DNA from: Chitinophaga niabensis
GTDB lineage: Bacteria > Bacteroidota > Bacteroidia > Chitinophagales > Chitinophagaceae
DNA length: 64,000 bases
Assembly (NCBI RefSeq): GCF_900129465.1
Contig: NZ_FSRA01000002.1
Location: forward strand, 2,542,001 to 2,606,000
Direction: 5' to 3'
Shown: positions 26,660-36,159 of the stretch, one piece after another
How positions within the stretch are numbered: position 1 is the first letter of the stretch
How the letters are laid out: each line of letters opens with the position of its first letter
Position numbers and translations under genes: made by a program
Notes under the pieces: model-generated
Seen by the model: the letters and a program-made list of their open reading frames with translations, nothing else
What the model was told of the DNA's origin: nothing
Database searches by the model: none

Positions 26660-27685
26660 TTAAGAAAAAGCCGCATTTTTTATCCTGTGTTCACTTTCTC
26701 CCCTCCGCACTGCAATTCGTTCATCCGTTTCAAGTGTGAGCATGGTCTTTCTTTCTTTATTATGCATGGTGAATCCATATTCATGCTGCTCCAGCAGATC
26801 ATCATAAGGCCCGCGGGGCGAGATCAGCTTCACAAATACAGGTGCTGTTTCAATAGCAATGAATAACAGGATAATAAACCAGTTGGCCCAACGGATAGGG
26901 GCACTGTTCTTTGTAATGGTACCCAGTGCATCCAGCCGGGAAGCAAAGCCGTTCAACTGATCTCTTTTCAATTGTGCAATGGCGCTGGCAATCTCTGCAT
27001 CCACTGCAGCCAGTTCAGCTTTGCCTGCAAGGTATTGCTGGTTTAAAGCTTCCCAGGCAACCTGTGCACTATCCGCATCTGCTTTTTTTGCTTTATAGAT
27101 AGGGCCAAGGTTTTTGAGCCTGGAACCACCGGTACCATCTGCTTCCTGCTGTGCCAGTAATTGTAAGGTATCCCTGCGTGCGGCCTGTGTGGTCATTTGC
27201 TGCTGCAATGCCTGCAAACGTGTATCCAGGGTAGTGCTGCGGGCCTGGAAACGTTCTTTCACCTTATCTTCCTGGGCTTTGAATTTCTGTTGTTCCATGA
27301 TCACCAGTTCAGCCTGGATCTCTTTATTAAAGATCTGCAGCTCCAGTGGTTTGGAAATAACGATAGCGATCAGGAGTGCCAGGATGATGCGCGGCAGGGC
27401 CATGAGGAATTCATCCCGGAAACGTTCCCGCTTTTTCATGCTGGAAACAATGTACCGGTCCAGGTTAAAGATCATCAGGCCCCAGACGAGCGCAAATACC
27501 ACAGCAGCCCAGGGTTGCTGAAACACCGTCCAGAGGGCATAACCACCTGAAAGGGCAGCCAGTAATCCTGTGAAGAAAATAGTAGCGCCAATACCTGCAT
27601 ACTTGTTCAGTTCTGAAGGAGCGCGTTTCAGCATCGGCAGGTGAGCGCCGGAGCAGATGAGAAAAAATTGGCGGATGCGTAACAT
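26660..27685 (-). CDS. DUF4407 domain membrane protein
   Basis: 341 residues. Transmembrane segments lie at about 30-52, 58-80, 92-112 and 265-285. Between the third and fourth is a long soluble coiled-coil region (about 115-260) rich in Gln, Ala and Lys. The N-terminal FFLICSGAHLPMLKRAPSE and the block LIFNLDRYIVSSMKK-like (MIFNLDRYIVSSM) are typical of DUF4407. No function is known for this family. Both ends are on the cytoplasmic side if the four-helix model holds. Confidence 0.88.
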   Translation of the reverse strand: MLRIRQFFLICSGAHLPMLKRAPSELNKYAGIGATIFFTGLLAALSGGYALWTVFQQPWAAVVFALVWGLMIFNLDRYIVSSMKKRERFRDEFLMALPRIILALLIAIVISKPLELQIFNKEIQAELVIMEQQKFKAQEDKVKERFQARSTTLDTRLQALQQQMTTQAARRDTLQLLAQQEADGTGGSRLKNLGPIYKAKKADADSAQVAWEALNQQYLAGKAELAAVDAEIASAIAQLKRDQLNGFASRLDALGTITKNSAPIRWANWFIILLFIAIETAPVFVKLISPRGPYDDLLEQHEYGFTMHNKERKTMLTLETDERIAVRRGESEHRIKNAAFS

Positions 27686-27759
27686 GCGTAATCTGTGTTA
27701 AAGGATAAGACCAATAACCATTTGCATGTTTTAAGTAAGAAGGATGGAAACCAAAGATA

Positions 27760-28776
27760 CTAGATTTTCACAATCTCCACTCGCCGGTTCTTTGCTTTGC
27801 CTTCTTCTGAAGCATTATCTGCAATGGGTTTGTCCTGCCCGATTCCTTTTGCGGTTAAACGGCCGGCATCAATCCCTTTTGCTGTGAGCGCGGCTTTTAC
27901 GGCCTGCGCTCTTTCTTCGGAAAGTTTTTTGTTACGGGCAGCGGTACCGCTGTTATCCGTATGTCCTTCTATGGCTACTTTTAAACCTGCATTGGTGCTC
28001 AGCAGTTTCTGGATCTCATCGATAGTAGGCTGGGATTCAGCTTTGATATTCGCTTTATCCGTATCAAAATTAATATAGAGCGCAATGTGCCCTTTGCTGT
28101 CCAGCTCCGATTTCATTTCTTCCGCTTTGGTAAGGGAAGCGGTGATCTTCAGGGCTTTGGTTTCCAGCACCATCCAACAGATGGAAGACCCATCGTCTGA
28201 AGGGGTGAATTGTACCCAGATGTTCTTATCGGCCCTGCGGATCAGGTAAGTAGTAGTGACGGCATTGGCGATAAATCCATACCCCGTCATATATTTTAAC
28301 CTGTTATTTTCAGGAATAACGCTGGCAGAGTCTTGTGGTACTTTCATTTCTGAAACCTTCACCCCGCCGGCTCCGGTGATCACGGCATCCAGGTTCTTCG
28401 TCAGTTCCAGGTCGCTGTAGGATTTGCCTTCTTTAGCCCTGATGTAGTCATAGAAGATCTTCCCTTCCGGCTTTTCAAAATGATCTTTTACCCAAAAGTA
28501 GGCAACATCATAATCAGCAATCTTGTTCTTGTTGAAATTGTAATATCCTTCCGGCAGCTCAAAATAAGGGAATGCGCCCAGCGGTTTATCAGAAACGGGG
28601 ATGGCATTCAGATCAAAGCCTTTGGCAACCGGGGTTGCTGCTTCGGGGGCAGCAGGTGTAGTATTTTCGGTGGTAGTGGTGGTATTCGTACTGTCTGTAG
28701 TGTTTCCTTTTTTACCTGAATTACAGGCTAACAGAACGGTAGCGGATGCTGCAATGGTTAGAATACGGAGGTACAT
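27760..28776 (-). CDS. OmpA family lipoprotein with C-terminal peptidoglycan-binding domain
   Basis: 338 residues from ATG 28776; an upstream in-frame extension lacks a signal peptide. The lipobox is VLLACN near residue 18, followed by a Thr/Pro-rich linker. The middle part (about 60-220) is not recognised. The C-terminal OmpA domain (about 235-338) has FDTDKANIK, GHTDNSG and the closing NRRVEIVKI, with the Asp and Arg that hold diaminopimelate. It anchors the outer membrane to peptidoglycan. Confidence 0.9.
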   Translation of the reverse strand: MYLRILTIAASATVLLACNSGKKGNTTDSTNTTTTTENTTPAAPEAATPVAKGFDLNAIPVSDKPLGAFPYFELPEGYYNFNKNKIADYDVAYFWVKDHFEKPEGKIFYDYIRAKEGKSYSDLELTKNLDAVITGAGGVKVSEMKVPQDSASVIPENNRLKYMTGYGFIANAVTTTYLIRRADKNIWVQFTPSDDGSSICWMVLETKALKITASLTKAEEMKSELDSKGHIALYINFDTDKANIKAESQPTIDEIQKLLSTNAGLKVAIEGHTDNSGTAARNKKLSEERAQAVKAALTAKGIDAGRLTAKGIGQDKPIADNASEEGKAKNRRVEIVKI

Positions 28777-28817
28777 ATAATTGGGTTTTATGGTTATCAA
28801 ATATAGGTGAAAGGCAT

Positions 28818-28846
28818 AAAAAAATGGCCAGCATATTTGCTGGCCA
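28818..28846 (-). terminator. Terminator of sucC
   Basis: On the minus strand TGGCCAGCA and TGCTGGCCA (28846-28825) form a perfect 9-bp stem with a 4-base loop, followed by seven T. Confidence 0.93.
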
Positions 28847-28876
28847 CTTATTATCAAAACATTATCTCTGGGTTTA

Positions 28877-30091
28877 TTAAGCGTTTACCGCTTTGTTCAC
28901 CAGTGCAGCTGCTTCACTCAGCAGGATGGCAGACTGTACTTTCAGGCCGCTCTCCTCGATAAGTTTCTTAGCTTCTTCTGCATTGGTGCCTTGTAAACGT
29001 ACAATGATAGGTACGTTGATGGTGCCGATGGACTGGTAAGCATCAATAACACCCTGCGCCACCCTGTCGCAACGAACGATACCACCAAAGATGTTGATGA
29101 GGATCGCTTTCACTTTAGGATCTTTCAGGATGATGCGGAAACCAGCTTCAACGGTTTGTGCATTTGCAGAACCGCCTACGTCCAGGAAGTTAGCTGGTTC
29201 ACCACCGCTCAGTTTGATCATATCCATGGTAGCCATGGCCAGGCCGGCACCGTTTACCATGCAACCTACGTTACCATCCAGTTTCACAAAGTTCAGGTTG
29301 TGTTTACCGGCTTCTACTTCGGTAGCATCTTCTTCTGTTGTATCACGCAGGGCTACCAGGTCAGGATGACGGAGCAATGCGTTATCGTCCAGGTTCAGTT
29401 TGCAATCCACCGCAATGATCTTTTCATCGCTGGTTTTGAACAGGGGGTTGATCTCCAGCATGGCAGCATCCAGGCCAACGTATGCATTATACAGGTTGGT
29501 CACGAATTTCACCATATTTTTGAAAGCTTCGCCGCTCAAACCGAAGTTGAAAGCGATCTTGCGTGCCTGGAATGGTTCCAGTTTACCGCCTGGGTATACC
29601 CACTCTTTGAAGATCTTTTCTGGTGTACTGTGTGCTACTTCTTCAATATCCATACCGCCTTCGGTAGAATACATGATCACATTGGTACCTTTAGCCCTGT
29701 CCAGCAGGATAGAGAGGTACAATTCCTTAATAGGATTGGGACCGGGATAGTAAACGTCCTGGGCTACCAGTACTTTGTTCACCACTTTACCGGCTTCTCC
29801 TGTTTGTATGGTTACCAGTGTACCGCCAAGGATATTGCCGGCTATGGTCTTAACATCTTCTGCATTCTTTCCTACCGCTACGCCACGTTGCTCTGTTCCC
29901 ACAATTTTGCCTTTACCACGACCACCAGCGTGGATTTGCGCTTTCACTACGGAAAACTCGTTGCCAAACTGAACTTTCAGTTGCTTGTAAGCCTCAGCAG
30001 CAGCTTCCGGAGTATCTACCGGGATACCTTCCTGCACCGGTACGTTATATTTTTTCAACAGTTCTTTCGCCTGGTACTCGTGTAAATTCAT
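28877..30091 (-). CDS. sucC: Succinate-CoA ligase (ADP-forming) subunit beta
   Basis: 404 residues. It starts MNLHEYQAKELLKKYNVPVQ, the standard ATP-grasp opening. The ATP site includes VKAQIHAGGRGKGKI and the C-terminal ligase-CoA domain has NIFGGIVRCDRVAQG. It catalyses the substrate-level phosphorylation step of the citric acid cycle with SucD, which is not in the window. It is monocistronic with a clear terminator; sucC and sucD are split here, as in several Bacteroidota. Confidence 0.97.
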   Translation of the reverse strand: MNLHEYQAKELLKKYNVPVQEGIPVDTPEAAAEAYKQLKVQFGNEFSVVKAQIHAGGRGKGKIVGTEQRGVAVGKNAEDVKTIAGNILGGTLVTIQTGEAGKVVNKVLVAQDVYYPGPNPIKELYLSILLDRAKGTNVIMYSTEGGMDIEEVAHSTPEKIFKEWVYPGGKLEPFQARKIAFNFGLSGEAFKNMVKFVTNLYNAYVGLDAAMLEINPLFKTSDEKIIAVDCKLNLDDNALLRHPDLVALRDTTEEDATEVEAGKHNLNFVKLDGNVGCMVNGAGLAMATMDMIKLSGGEPANFLDVGGSANAQTVEAGFRIILKDPKVKAILINIFGGIVRCDRVAQGVIDAYQSIGTINVPIIVRLQGTNAEEAKKLIEESGLKVQSAILLSEAAALVNKAVNA

Positions 30092-30180
30092 CGGTATTTA
30101 AATTTGGGCGCTAAAATAGGCAATTTATGTTTTAGAAAGGTGAATTCTTTGGGGGAAGCTCGTCATATGTAATATAGGAT

Positions 30181-30188
30181 TAACTTTG
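30181..30188 (+). promoter_or_regulatory. Probable -7 element of the purine nucleoside phosphorylase gene
   Basis: TAACTTTG matches TAnnTTTG, 19 bases before the start codon. The -33 part is weak. Confidence 0.5.
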
Positions 30189-30207
30189 CCGGGCATAAAT
30201 TTTTGCC

Positions 30208-31020
30208 ATGCCCACACAGATCAACGAAGCAACCGCATTTATACAGCAATATGCAAAGGAAGCGCCACAGGTGGGCATTATCCTGGGCAGCGGCCTGGGA
30301 AACCTGGCCGGGGAGATAACGGATAAAACGGAGATCTCTTATAATGATATCCCTCATTTTCCACCCGCCACAGTGGAAGGCCATTCCGGTAAACTCATCC
30401 TGGGCAGGCTGAATGGCCGTCCTGTAGTTGCAATGGCAGGCCGTTTCCATTATTATGAAGGTCTCAGCATGCAGCAGGTGACCTTTCCCGTAAGGGTTAT
30501 GAAAGCCCTGGGCATTCACACCCTCCTTATTTCCAATGCAGCAGGAGGAATGAACAAAGCTTTCAGGGTAGGGGACCTGATGATCATCACAGATCACATC
30601 AACCTGCAGCCGGAACATCCGCTCAGAGGGCGTAACGACGATACCCTGGGACCCCGGTTCCCGGATATGAGCGAGCCTTACGCCAAAAACCTGGTCGCCA
30701 AAGCCCAAAGTATAGCTGCCGCTAAAGGTATATCTTTACATACCGGCGTTTATGTGGGAGTACAGGGGCCTACTTTTGAAACCCGCGCCGAATATAAGTT
30801 CATGCATATCATAGGAGGCGATGCCGTTGGAATGAGTACCGTACCGGAAGTGATCGTGGCCATCCATAGCGGATTAAAGGTTTTTGCCATGAGCGTGATC
30901 ACGGACCTGGGCATACGGGAAGAAGACAATGTGATCACACACGAAGAGGTACTGGCAGCCGCTAAAGCAGCAGAACCACATTTAACATATATTTTCAGGG
31001 AATTGGTTCAACAATTGTAG
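30208..31020 (+). CDS. punA: Purine-nucleoside phosphorylase, trimeric class I
   Basis: 270 residues. The phosphate-binding GIILGSGLG (about 23-31), HFPPATVEGHSG and RFHYYEG blocks, LLISNAAGG and GVQGPTFETRAE are the standard signatures of the PNP/MTAP family. Glu and Asn near ITDLGI fit guanosine/inosine recognition. It splits purine nucleosides with phosphate to base and ribose-1-phosphate for salvage. It is divergent from sucC. Confidence 0.95.
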   Translation: MPTQINEATAFIQQYAKEAPQVGIILGSGLGNLAGEITDKTEISYNDIPHFPPATVEGHSGKLILGRLNGRPVVAMAGRFHYYEGLSMQQVTFPVRVMKALGIHTLLISNAAGGMNKAFRVGDLMIITDHINLQPEHPLRGRNDDTLGPRFPDMSEPYAKNLVAKAQSIAAAKGISLHTGVYVGVQGPTFETRAEYKFMHIIGGDAVGMSTVPEVIVAIHSGLKVFAMSVITDLGIREEDNVITHEEVLAAAKAAEPHLTYIFRELVQQL

Positions 31021-31050
31021 CGAATTGCGGGCCATATACGAATCATCAGA

Positions 31051-33051
31051 ATGAGGCAGTTCACCATTATTTTACTTTTGCTGGTTTGTTCCGGCACCGC
31101 CCTGCGGGCTCAGATCAATACCGGCCGTATTCCTACCGGCGCAGGCGGTGGCAATTCCCGTATGCAAAGGGATACTACCAAACATGATCATGAACCTGAT
31201 ACCCTTACCCTCAGGTTCCGCTACCTGGATGAGCCTACCGATTTCATGCTGGATTCCTCGATCACCGATTTCAACCTGAACTACCTCAACGTTCCGGCCA
31301 ACTATACCACCCTGGGCAATAACGGAAGCGCAGCCCGCAACCAGATCTTCAGCCCAAGAATGGTACCCGGCTTTGACCCCGGTTTTCATGCATTTGATGT
31401 ATACGGCTTCAATCACCAGAATGCCCGTTTCTATAATACCAACAGACCTTATTCAGAACTGGGATACCTTATCGGCAGCAAGCAGGAGCAAATGATCAAC
31501 CTGATGCATACCCAGAACCGCGGAGAGAAATTCAATTTCTCCTTTGCCTACCGCAAAATAAATTCCCAGGGATACTACAGGAACCAAAGCACCAACCACG
31601 ATAATTATAAAGTAACCGCGAACTATAATAGCCAGAACAAACGGTATCACATCCTGATGAGCTACTATCTGAATAAGATCAACGGTGGTGAGAACGGAGG
31701 GATCACAGATATCGCGGAACTGAAGAATCCTGAAAATACACAGCTTCGGCTGATCCCCACCAACCTGGGTGGCAGCAACCCTGCATCAAGTACTATTTTC
31801 AATACCAATATACCCGTAAAGAATGCATACCAGGAAGCCAGTTTCCTGTTCCGGCATCAGTACGACTGGGGCAAGGGTGATACCATCCATGTGAACGATA
31901 CTACGGATGTATACAAGTTCGATCCCGTTTTCCGCGTAGAACATACCTTCACTTATACACAGAATACTTACGAATATATAGACAGGAATGTAGATACCAC
32001 TTTCTATAAGAAGAATTACGGTTTTGCATTCCCTCCTCCTGCCACCACTGGTTTTACAGACACCATATTAACACGGCATCAATGGCGCATCCTCAGTAAT
32101 GACCTTTCCTTTATCCAGTTCCCGATACGCGGTAATATGGCCCACTTCATTAAGATAGGGGGAGGATTTGATAATATCATAGGTGAGTTTATTGATAGTA
32201 CCAGCATCACATTCCAGAACCTCCGCATCCATGGAGAGTACCGGAATAAAACAAAGAACCAGAAATGGGACCTTTCGGCCAAAGGTGAGTTTTACCTGCT
32301 GGGTGAAAATGCAGGCGATTACAGTGTGAGCGCCAGCCTGCGCCGTTACCTTAATAGTACATTGGGTAACATTACCCTGATGGGCTTAAATGTGAACAGG
32401 GAGCCTTCCTATGTGTACCGTTACTTTGCTACCGATCCCAAACACAACAAGGTGTACAGGAACCCTAACATACAGAAAGAAAATACCACGCTGTTACAGG
32501 TACGTTCAGATAACCCGAAGCTGAAGTATAGCATAGTGGGTAGTTACTACCTTTTTAATAAATACACCTATTTTAAAAGTTATTCGGAGAGTGATCAGTT
32601 CACTGGTTTGTTCAATCTCTTACAGATCGTAGGACAGAAACGTTTTGATGTGCGCAGCTTCTCTTTCCTGGCAGACCTGGCTTTCCAGCAACTGGCAGGC
32701 AATGCGCCCATTCAACTCCCCACTTTCTGGGGCCGTGTAAGAGCTGGTTACAATGCCCGCCTCTTCAAGAACCTGAACCTCTTCACAGGTATTGAAGGAA
32801 AGTATAACACACCTTATTATACCGATGATTATTCTCCCATGTTCGGCCAGTTCGTATACCAGACCTCCATCAAACGGGAAGTGTATCCAGACCTTGCAGG
32901 CTTTGTGCATTTCAGGATCAAATCCTTCACCGCTTATGTACGGGCAGAGAACCTGAACACTTTCTTATGGGATCAGAATTTCTTTGCACCACAGTACCCA
33001 AGTAACGACTTCTCCCTCAGGGTAGGTTTGCGCTGGTGGTTCATTAATTAA
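31051..33051 (+). CDS. Putative porin (outer membrane beta-barrel)
   Basis: 666 residues with a signal peptide ending LRAQ (about 1-21). A Gly/Arg-rich linker, an N-terminal region DTLTLRFRYLDEPTDFMLDSSI and then a long barrel of alternating aromatic strands follow. The C-terminus is FSLRVGLRWWFIN, with aromatic terminal residues for membrane insertion. This fits the Bacteroidota putative porin family (PF14121). It follows the phosphorylase gene by 30 bases and could be co-transcribed. Substrate unknown. Confidence 0.85.
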   Translation: MRQFTIILLLLVCSGTALRAQINTGRIPTGAGGGNSRMQRDTTKHDHEPDTLTLRFRYLDEPTDFMLDSSITDFNLNYLNVPANYTTLGNNGSAARNQIFSPRMVPGFDPGFHAFDVYGFNHQNARFYNTNRPYSELGYLIGSKQEQMINLMHTQNRGEKFNFSFAYRKINSQGYYRNQSTNHDNYKVTANYNSQNKRYHILMSYYLNKINGGENGGITDIAELKNPENTQLRLIPTNLGGSNPASSTIFNTNIPVKNAYQEASFLFRHQYDWGKGDTIHVNDTTDVYKFDPVFRVEHTFTYTQNTYEYIDRNVDTTFYKKNYGFAFPPPATTGFTDTILTRHQWRILSNDLSFIQFPIRGNMAHFIKIGGGFDNIIGEFIDSTSITFQNLRIHGEYRNKTKNQKWDLSAKGEFYLLGENAGDYSVSASLRRYLNSTLGNITLMGLNVNREPSYVYRYFATDPKHNKVYRNPNIQKENTTLLQVRSDNPKLKYSIVGSYYLFNKYTYFKSYSESDQFTGLFNLLQIVGQKRFDVRSFSFLADLAFQQLAGNAPIQLPTFWGRVRAGYNARLFKNLNLFTGIEGKYNTPYYTDDYSPMFGQFVYQTSIKREVYPDLAGFVHFRIKSFTAYVRAENLNTFLWDQNFFAPQYPSNDFSLRVGLRWWFIN

Positions 33052-33095
33052 AACTATCTTTAGCTGTGTAAAGGATTGTATAATTATCCCAATAA

Positions 33096-33500
33096 ATGCA
33101 ATATCGTATGTTCAGCACCCTCACTGTATGGTTACGGATCAGCGTAGCTATTATCCTTTTCACACATAGCATCCCCGGAATGTTTGACGGAGGCATCAAT
33201 GCCTTTGGAAACCTGTACCTGAACGAGATAGGTTTTGCACCATTCGGACTGGCACTTGCCTGGGCAATAAAGCTATCGCATGTTGTATGCGCTGTATTAC
33301 TGCTACTGAACAAACAAATACTCCTGGCCTGCCTTACCACGATTGCCGTTTTAATTATGGGCATCATCATGGTGCATTTCAGGGAAGGTTGGTTTGTGGT
33401 AGGAGGGGGAAGGAACGGCGTAGAATACAATTTTCTGCTGATTGCTGTGCTGGTACAGATCATGGTGAATGAAAGAAGAACCCTTCGCACCGCCAGATAA
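33096..33500 (+). CDS. DoxX family membrane protein
   Basis: 134 residues, four transmembrane helices (about 8-28, 45-65, 68-90, 105-125). HSIPGMFDGGINAFGNLY and the later HFREGWFVVGGGRNGVEYNF block are typical of DoxX-like proteins. An internal ATG at 33108 is an alternative start. Upstream TATCTTTA (33056-33063) resembles a promoter -7 element. Biological role is unknown; some relatives are linked to thiol or redox processes. Confidence 0.8.
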   Translation: MQYRMFSTLTVWLRISVAIILFTHSIPGMFDGGINAFGNLYLNEIGFAPFGLALAWAIKLSHVVCAVLLLLNKQILLACLTTIAVLIMGIIMVHFREGWFVVGGGRNGVEYNFLLIAVLVQIMVNERRTLRTAR

Positions 33501-33556
33501 ATATTTGCCTGGTATTGGTTTTTATGCTTACTTTGTAGTGCAAAGTGAAGCTAATA

Positions 33557-34336
33557 ATGGAGCAGTTCGTAAAAGAAGATAGTATTGTAAGGGAGATCTG
33601 GGGGAAGGCAGATACGATACTCTTTGTTTTTGCAGGAGCTGCTGCGGAGTTTGCCCTGAATAAGGCAGTGGACTGGCTTTACTTTACTGGTAAGTTGCCC
33701 GCGGACCCACTGAAAAGATTGTTCTCTACAGTTACTTATGCACAACGTATCGTTTTTGCAACAGAAGAAAAGGCCTTTACTGCCATAGATCAGATCACTG
33801 CCATTCACCGGCAGGTGGAAACTTCCCGTGATATGAAAATACCCGATTGGGCATACAGGGATGTATTATTCATGCTCATCGATTATTCCATTCGTGCTTA
33901 TGAATTGCTGGAGCGCAAGCTGACCCTGAATGAAAGGACGGAAGTTTTTAGTACTTTTTATAAGGTGGGTGTGCGCATGGAACTGAAAGACCTGCCGGCC
34001 AGCTACAGTGAATGGGAACTAATGCGGGAAACTCACCTAAAGCAGGATCTCCGGTTCAGTGATCTTACAAAAGATCTTTTCGGAAAATATCGCGAACATT
34101 TAGGTGAAATACGATACAGATTGTTAAAACAGGTACAGGCATTGCTGGTGCCCGAAACAGTAAAAGACCTGCTTTCCCTGGATAACGCAGGATCATTATT
34201 ACCGGTGCTTTACCTGTATAAATTGAGTGGAACATTTAATATGCAGGACCTGCTGCGGAATATGCTGCTGCCTGCAGAATACAGGATACAGGTACAACAG
34301 TTGAACAAGCCTCACAGATCGTTTACCTTTGAATAG
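33557..34336 (+). CDS. Oxygenase MpaB-like (DUF2236) protein
   Basis: 259 residues from ATG 33557; a GTG 12 bases earlier is possible. Blocks FVFAGAAAEFALNKAVDWL, TVTYAQRIVFATEE and IHRQVETS match the DUF2236 group, which includes latex-clearing protein and MpaB haem oxygenases. The Arg/His residues used for haem b are partly present (HRQV). The substrate in bacteria with this short form is unknown. Confidence 0.75.
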   Translation: MEQFVKEDSIVREIWGKADTILFVFAGAAAEFALNKAVDWLYFTGKLPADPLKRLFSTVTYAQRIVFATEEKAFTAIDQITAIHRQVETSRDMKIPDWAYRDVLFMLIDYSIRAYELLERKLTLNERTEVFSTFYKVGVRMELKDLPASYSEWELMRETHLKQDLRFSDLTKDLFGKYREHLGEIRYRLLKQVQALLVPETVKDLLSLDNAGSLLPVLYLYKLSGTFNMQDLLRNMLLPAEYRIQVQQLNKPHRSFTFE

Positions 34337-34385
34337 TTATAATTCCCCTTAATAAAAGCTACCTTTAGCAGATAATCCACCCTTA

Positions 34386-34982
34386 TTGCAACAGATCTTT
34401 GATACACTTATCAATAGTTTTATAGAAAGTAAAGTAGGCATAGCAGAACATTTTTTGAGCGACCGGCTGGCAGGTCACCTGAAAGACAATTTGAATACCC
34501 TATACGAAGGAAATAGTATGCTTGCTGCCGGAACCGGTAACAAGGAGCTGGTGCTAAAAGACAAATTAGTGCGCAGTGATGTGATCTACTGGCTTGACAG
34601 GAAGCATAATAACCCCTGGGAAAATGAATTCTTCGATCTGATGGACGCTTTTATATTGTATCTCAACAGGGAATGTTATACAGGCATCACAGGATATGAA
34701 TTCCACTACACCCTGTACGAAGAAGGCAGCTTTTACAAAAAACACCTGGATCAGTTCCGTAATAATGAAAGCCGGCAGTTCTCCATGATCATGTACCTGA
34801 ATGTTGATTGGGTGGAAGAAGATGGCGGGCAATTATCTATTACACGTGCAGAGGGCGATCAGCAGATAAGTCCTGTAAATGGGAAAACCGTGTTCTTCAG
34901 GAGTAATGAAATGGAACATGAGGTATTGGTAACGAACAAACCAAGGCTGAGCATTACAGGATGGCTGAAACAGGATAATTAA
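34386..34982 (+). CDS. 2OG-Fe(II) oxygenase (prolyl 4-hydroxylase type)
   Basis: 198 residues starting at TTG 34386. The iron triad is visible: HLD in FYKKHLDQF (about residue 118) and the distal His in MEHEVL (about 179), followed by the 2-oxoglutarate Arg in PRLSITGW. This is the double-stranded beta-helix of P4H-like oxygenases, which hydroxylate proteins or small molecules. TACCTTTA (34360-34367) upstream may be its promoter element. Confidence 0.88.
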   Translation: MQQIFDTLINSFIESKVGIAEHFLSDRLAGHLKDNLNTLYEGNSMLAAGTGNKELVLKDKLVRSDVIYWLDRKHNNPWENEFFDLMDAFILYLNRECYTGITGYEFHYTLYEEGSFYKKHLDQFRNNESRQFSMIMYLNVDWVEEDGGQLSITRAEGDQQISPVNGKTVFFRSNEMEHEVLVTNKPRLSITGWLKQDN

Positions 34983-34990
34983 AGTATCCC

Positions 34991-34998
34991 TACCTTTG
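34991..34998 (+). promoter_or_regulatory. -7 element directly before the AraC gene
   Basis: TACCTTTG lies only 7 bases before the ATG at 35006, so the mRNA would be nearly leaderless. The surrounding TACCTTTGAATAG(C/T)TAT is also found at 34324-34340. Confidence 0.45.
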
Positions 34999-35005
34999 AA
35001 TAGCT

Positions 35006-35725
35006 ATGAGCTATCAGCAATACAAACCACACCCGGCCCTGCATCCATACATCGATGCATACTGGACGGTTAGATCCGGCCAGGCCGCCAGCCGTATTCT
35101 CCCGGATGGTTGTGTTGACCTCATCTGTAATTTCGGTTCTCCCATCACCAGCGATAACACCATCCTTGCCCCGGACCATGTATACCTCATTGGTACCATG
35201 ACGCGTTTTTCCGACACCGTCAGCACAGCAGAGACCAACCTCCTGGGGATCCGTTTTAAACCCGGCGCTTTTGCTTTGTTCTTTGATCATCCTTTACAGG
35301 AAGCCAGCAACCAATGCATTGAATTTGACAGGTCATTGCTAAGCATAACCAACCTGGATCAATATTTTCTTGACAAACAAAAGAAAACAACGCACGCATT
35401 ACTTCCCATCATCACAGATATCATTGCCCAAAAAGGCAATACGAAAATAAGTACGCTTGCAAAAAAGCATTTCGTCACAGAACGTCAGCTGGAAAGGAAT
35501 TTCAAACAATACACCGGTATCGGTCCCAAAGCATTTTCAAATATCATCCGCTTCCGTTCCATGATGGACCAGATAAAACACAACAAAGCAAAGGACAGCT
35601 TTGAAACCATCGCTTTCCGGAATGGCTATTACGACCACGCGCATCTTACACATGAGATAAAAAAATACACCGGTCAGACCCCTGCGATTTTGTCGGGTTT
35701 TTCCAAAAACAGGAACGGCATCTAA
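35006..35725 (+). CDS. AraC family transcriptional regulator
   Basis: 239 residues. The N-terminal domain (1-130) begins YKPHPALHPYIDAYWTV with ILPDGCVDLICNFG, the common sensor domain of this Bacteroidota AraC group. Two helix-turn-helix motifs occupy about 145-235 (STLAKKHFVTERQLERNFKQ and ETIAFRNGYYDHAHLTHEIK). The next gene, an SRPBCC protein, starts 20 bases later and is a likely co-transcribed target. The ligand is unknown. Confidence 0.9.
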   Translation: MSYQQYKPHPALHPYIDAYWTVRSGQAASRILPDGCVDLICNFGSPITSDNTILAPDHVYLIGTMTRFSDTVSTAETNLLGIRFKPGAFALFFDHPLQEASNQCIEFDRSLLSITNLDQYFLDKQKKTTHALLPIITDIIAQKGNTKISTLAKKHFVTERQLERNFKQYTGIGPKAFSNIIRFRSMMDQIKHNKAKDSFETIAFRNGYYDHAHLTHEIKKYTGQTPAILSGFSKNRNGI

Positions 35726-35745
35726 GCCTACATTTGTGAGAAAAA

Positions 35746-36159
35746 ATGAAAACGCTTCTTCTTGTATTAAATCTCAGTATCTCCATCAACCGCAGTGCAG
35801 ATGATGTATATGCATACATGGCTAATGCTGAAAACCTTCCGCAATGGGCAGCCGGCTTATGCACATCCATACAGAGAACAAACACGGCGAATGTATGGCA
35901 GATCAATAACGGGGAGGCCAGGGTACGCTTTGTGGAAAAGAATAAATTCCGGATAGTGGACCATTATGTACGTGCAAAACCAGGTGAAAAGGAAGTATAC
36001 ATTCCCATTCGTGTTATTGAACATGACGATGCCTGCGAAATAGTATTCACACTGTTCAGGTTGCCCGGTATGACGGATGAAGAATTTAAAAAGGATATGG
36101 GAAACGTACAGAAAGACCTGGATACCATCAAAGCAATAATGGAACGGAAGGTTAATTGA
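35746..36159 (+). CDS. SRPBCC family protein
   Basis: 137 residues with a START/Bet v1-like helix-grip fold: NRSADDVYAYMANAENLPQWA at the N-terminus and a long C-terminal helix (EEFKKDMGNVQKDLDTIKAIM). These proteins bind hydrophobic ligands. It follows the AraC regulator by 20 bases. Its last 8 bases overlap the end of the convergent serine hydrolase gene. Confidence 0.82.
   Translation: MKTLLLVLNLSISINRSADDVYAYMANAENLPQWAAGLCTSIQRTNTANVWQINNGEARVRFVEKNKFRIVDHYVRAKPGEKEVYIPIRVIEHDDACEIVFTLFRLPGMTDEEFKKDMGNVQKDLDTIKAIMERKVN

Noticed and set aside
29156..30085. Long open frame (309 codons) on the plus strand opposite sucC
   Set aside because: It is fully antisense to a clear sucC gene and has no recognisable domain; it arises from codon bias.
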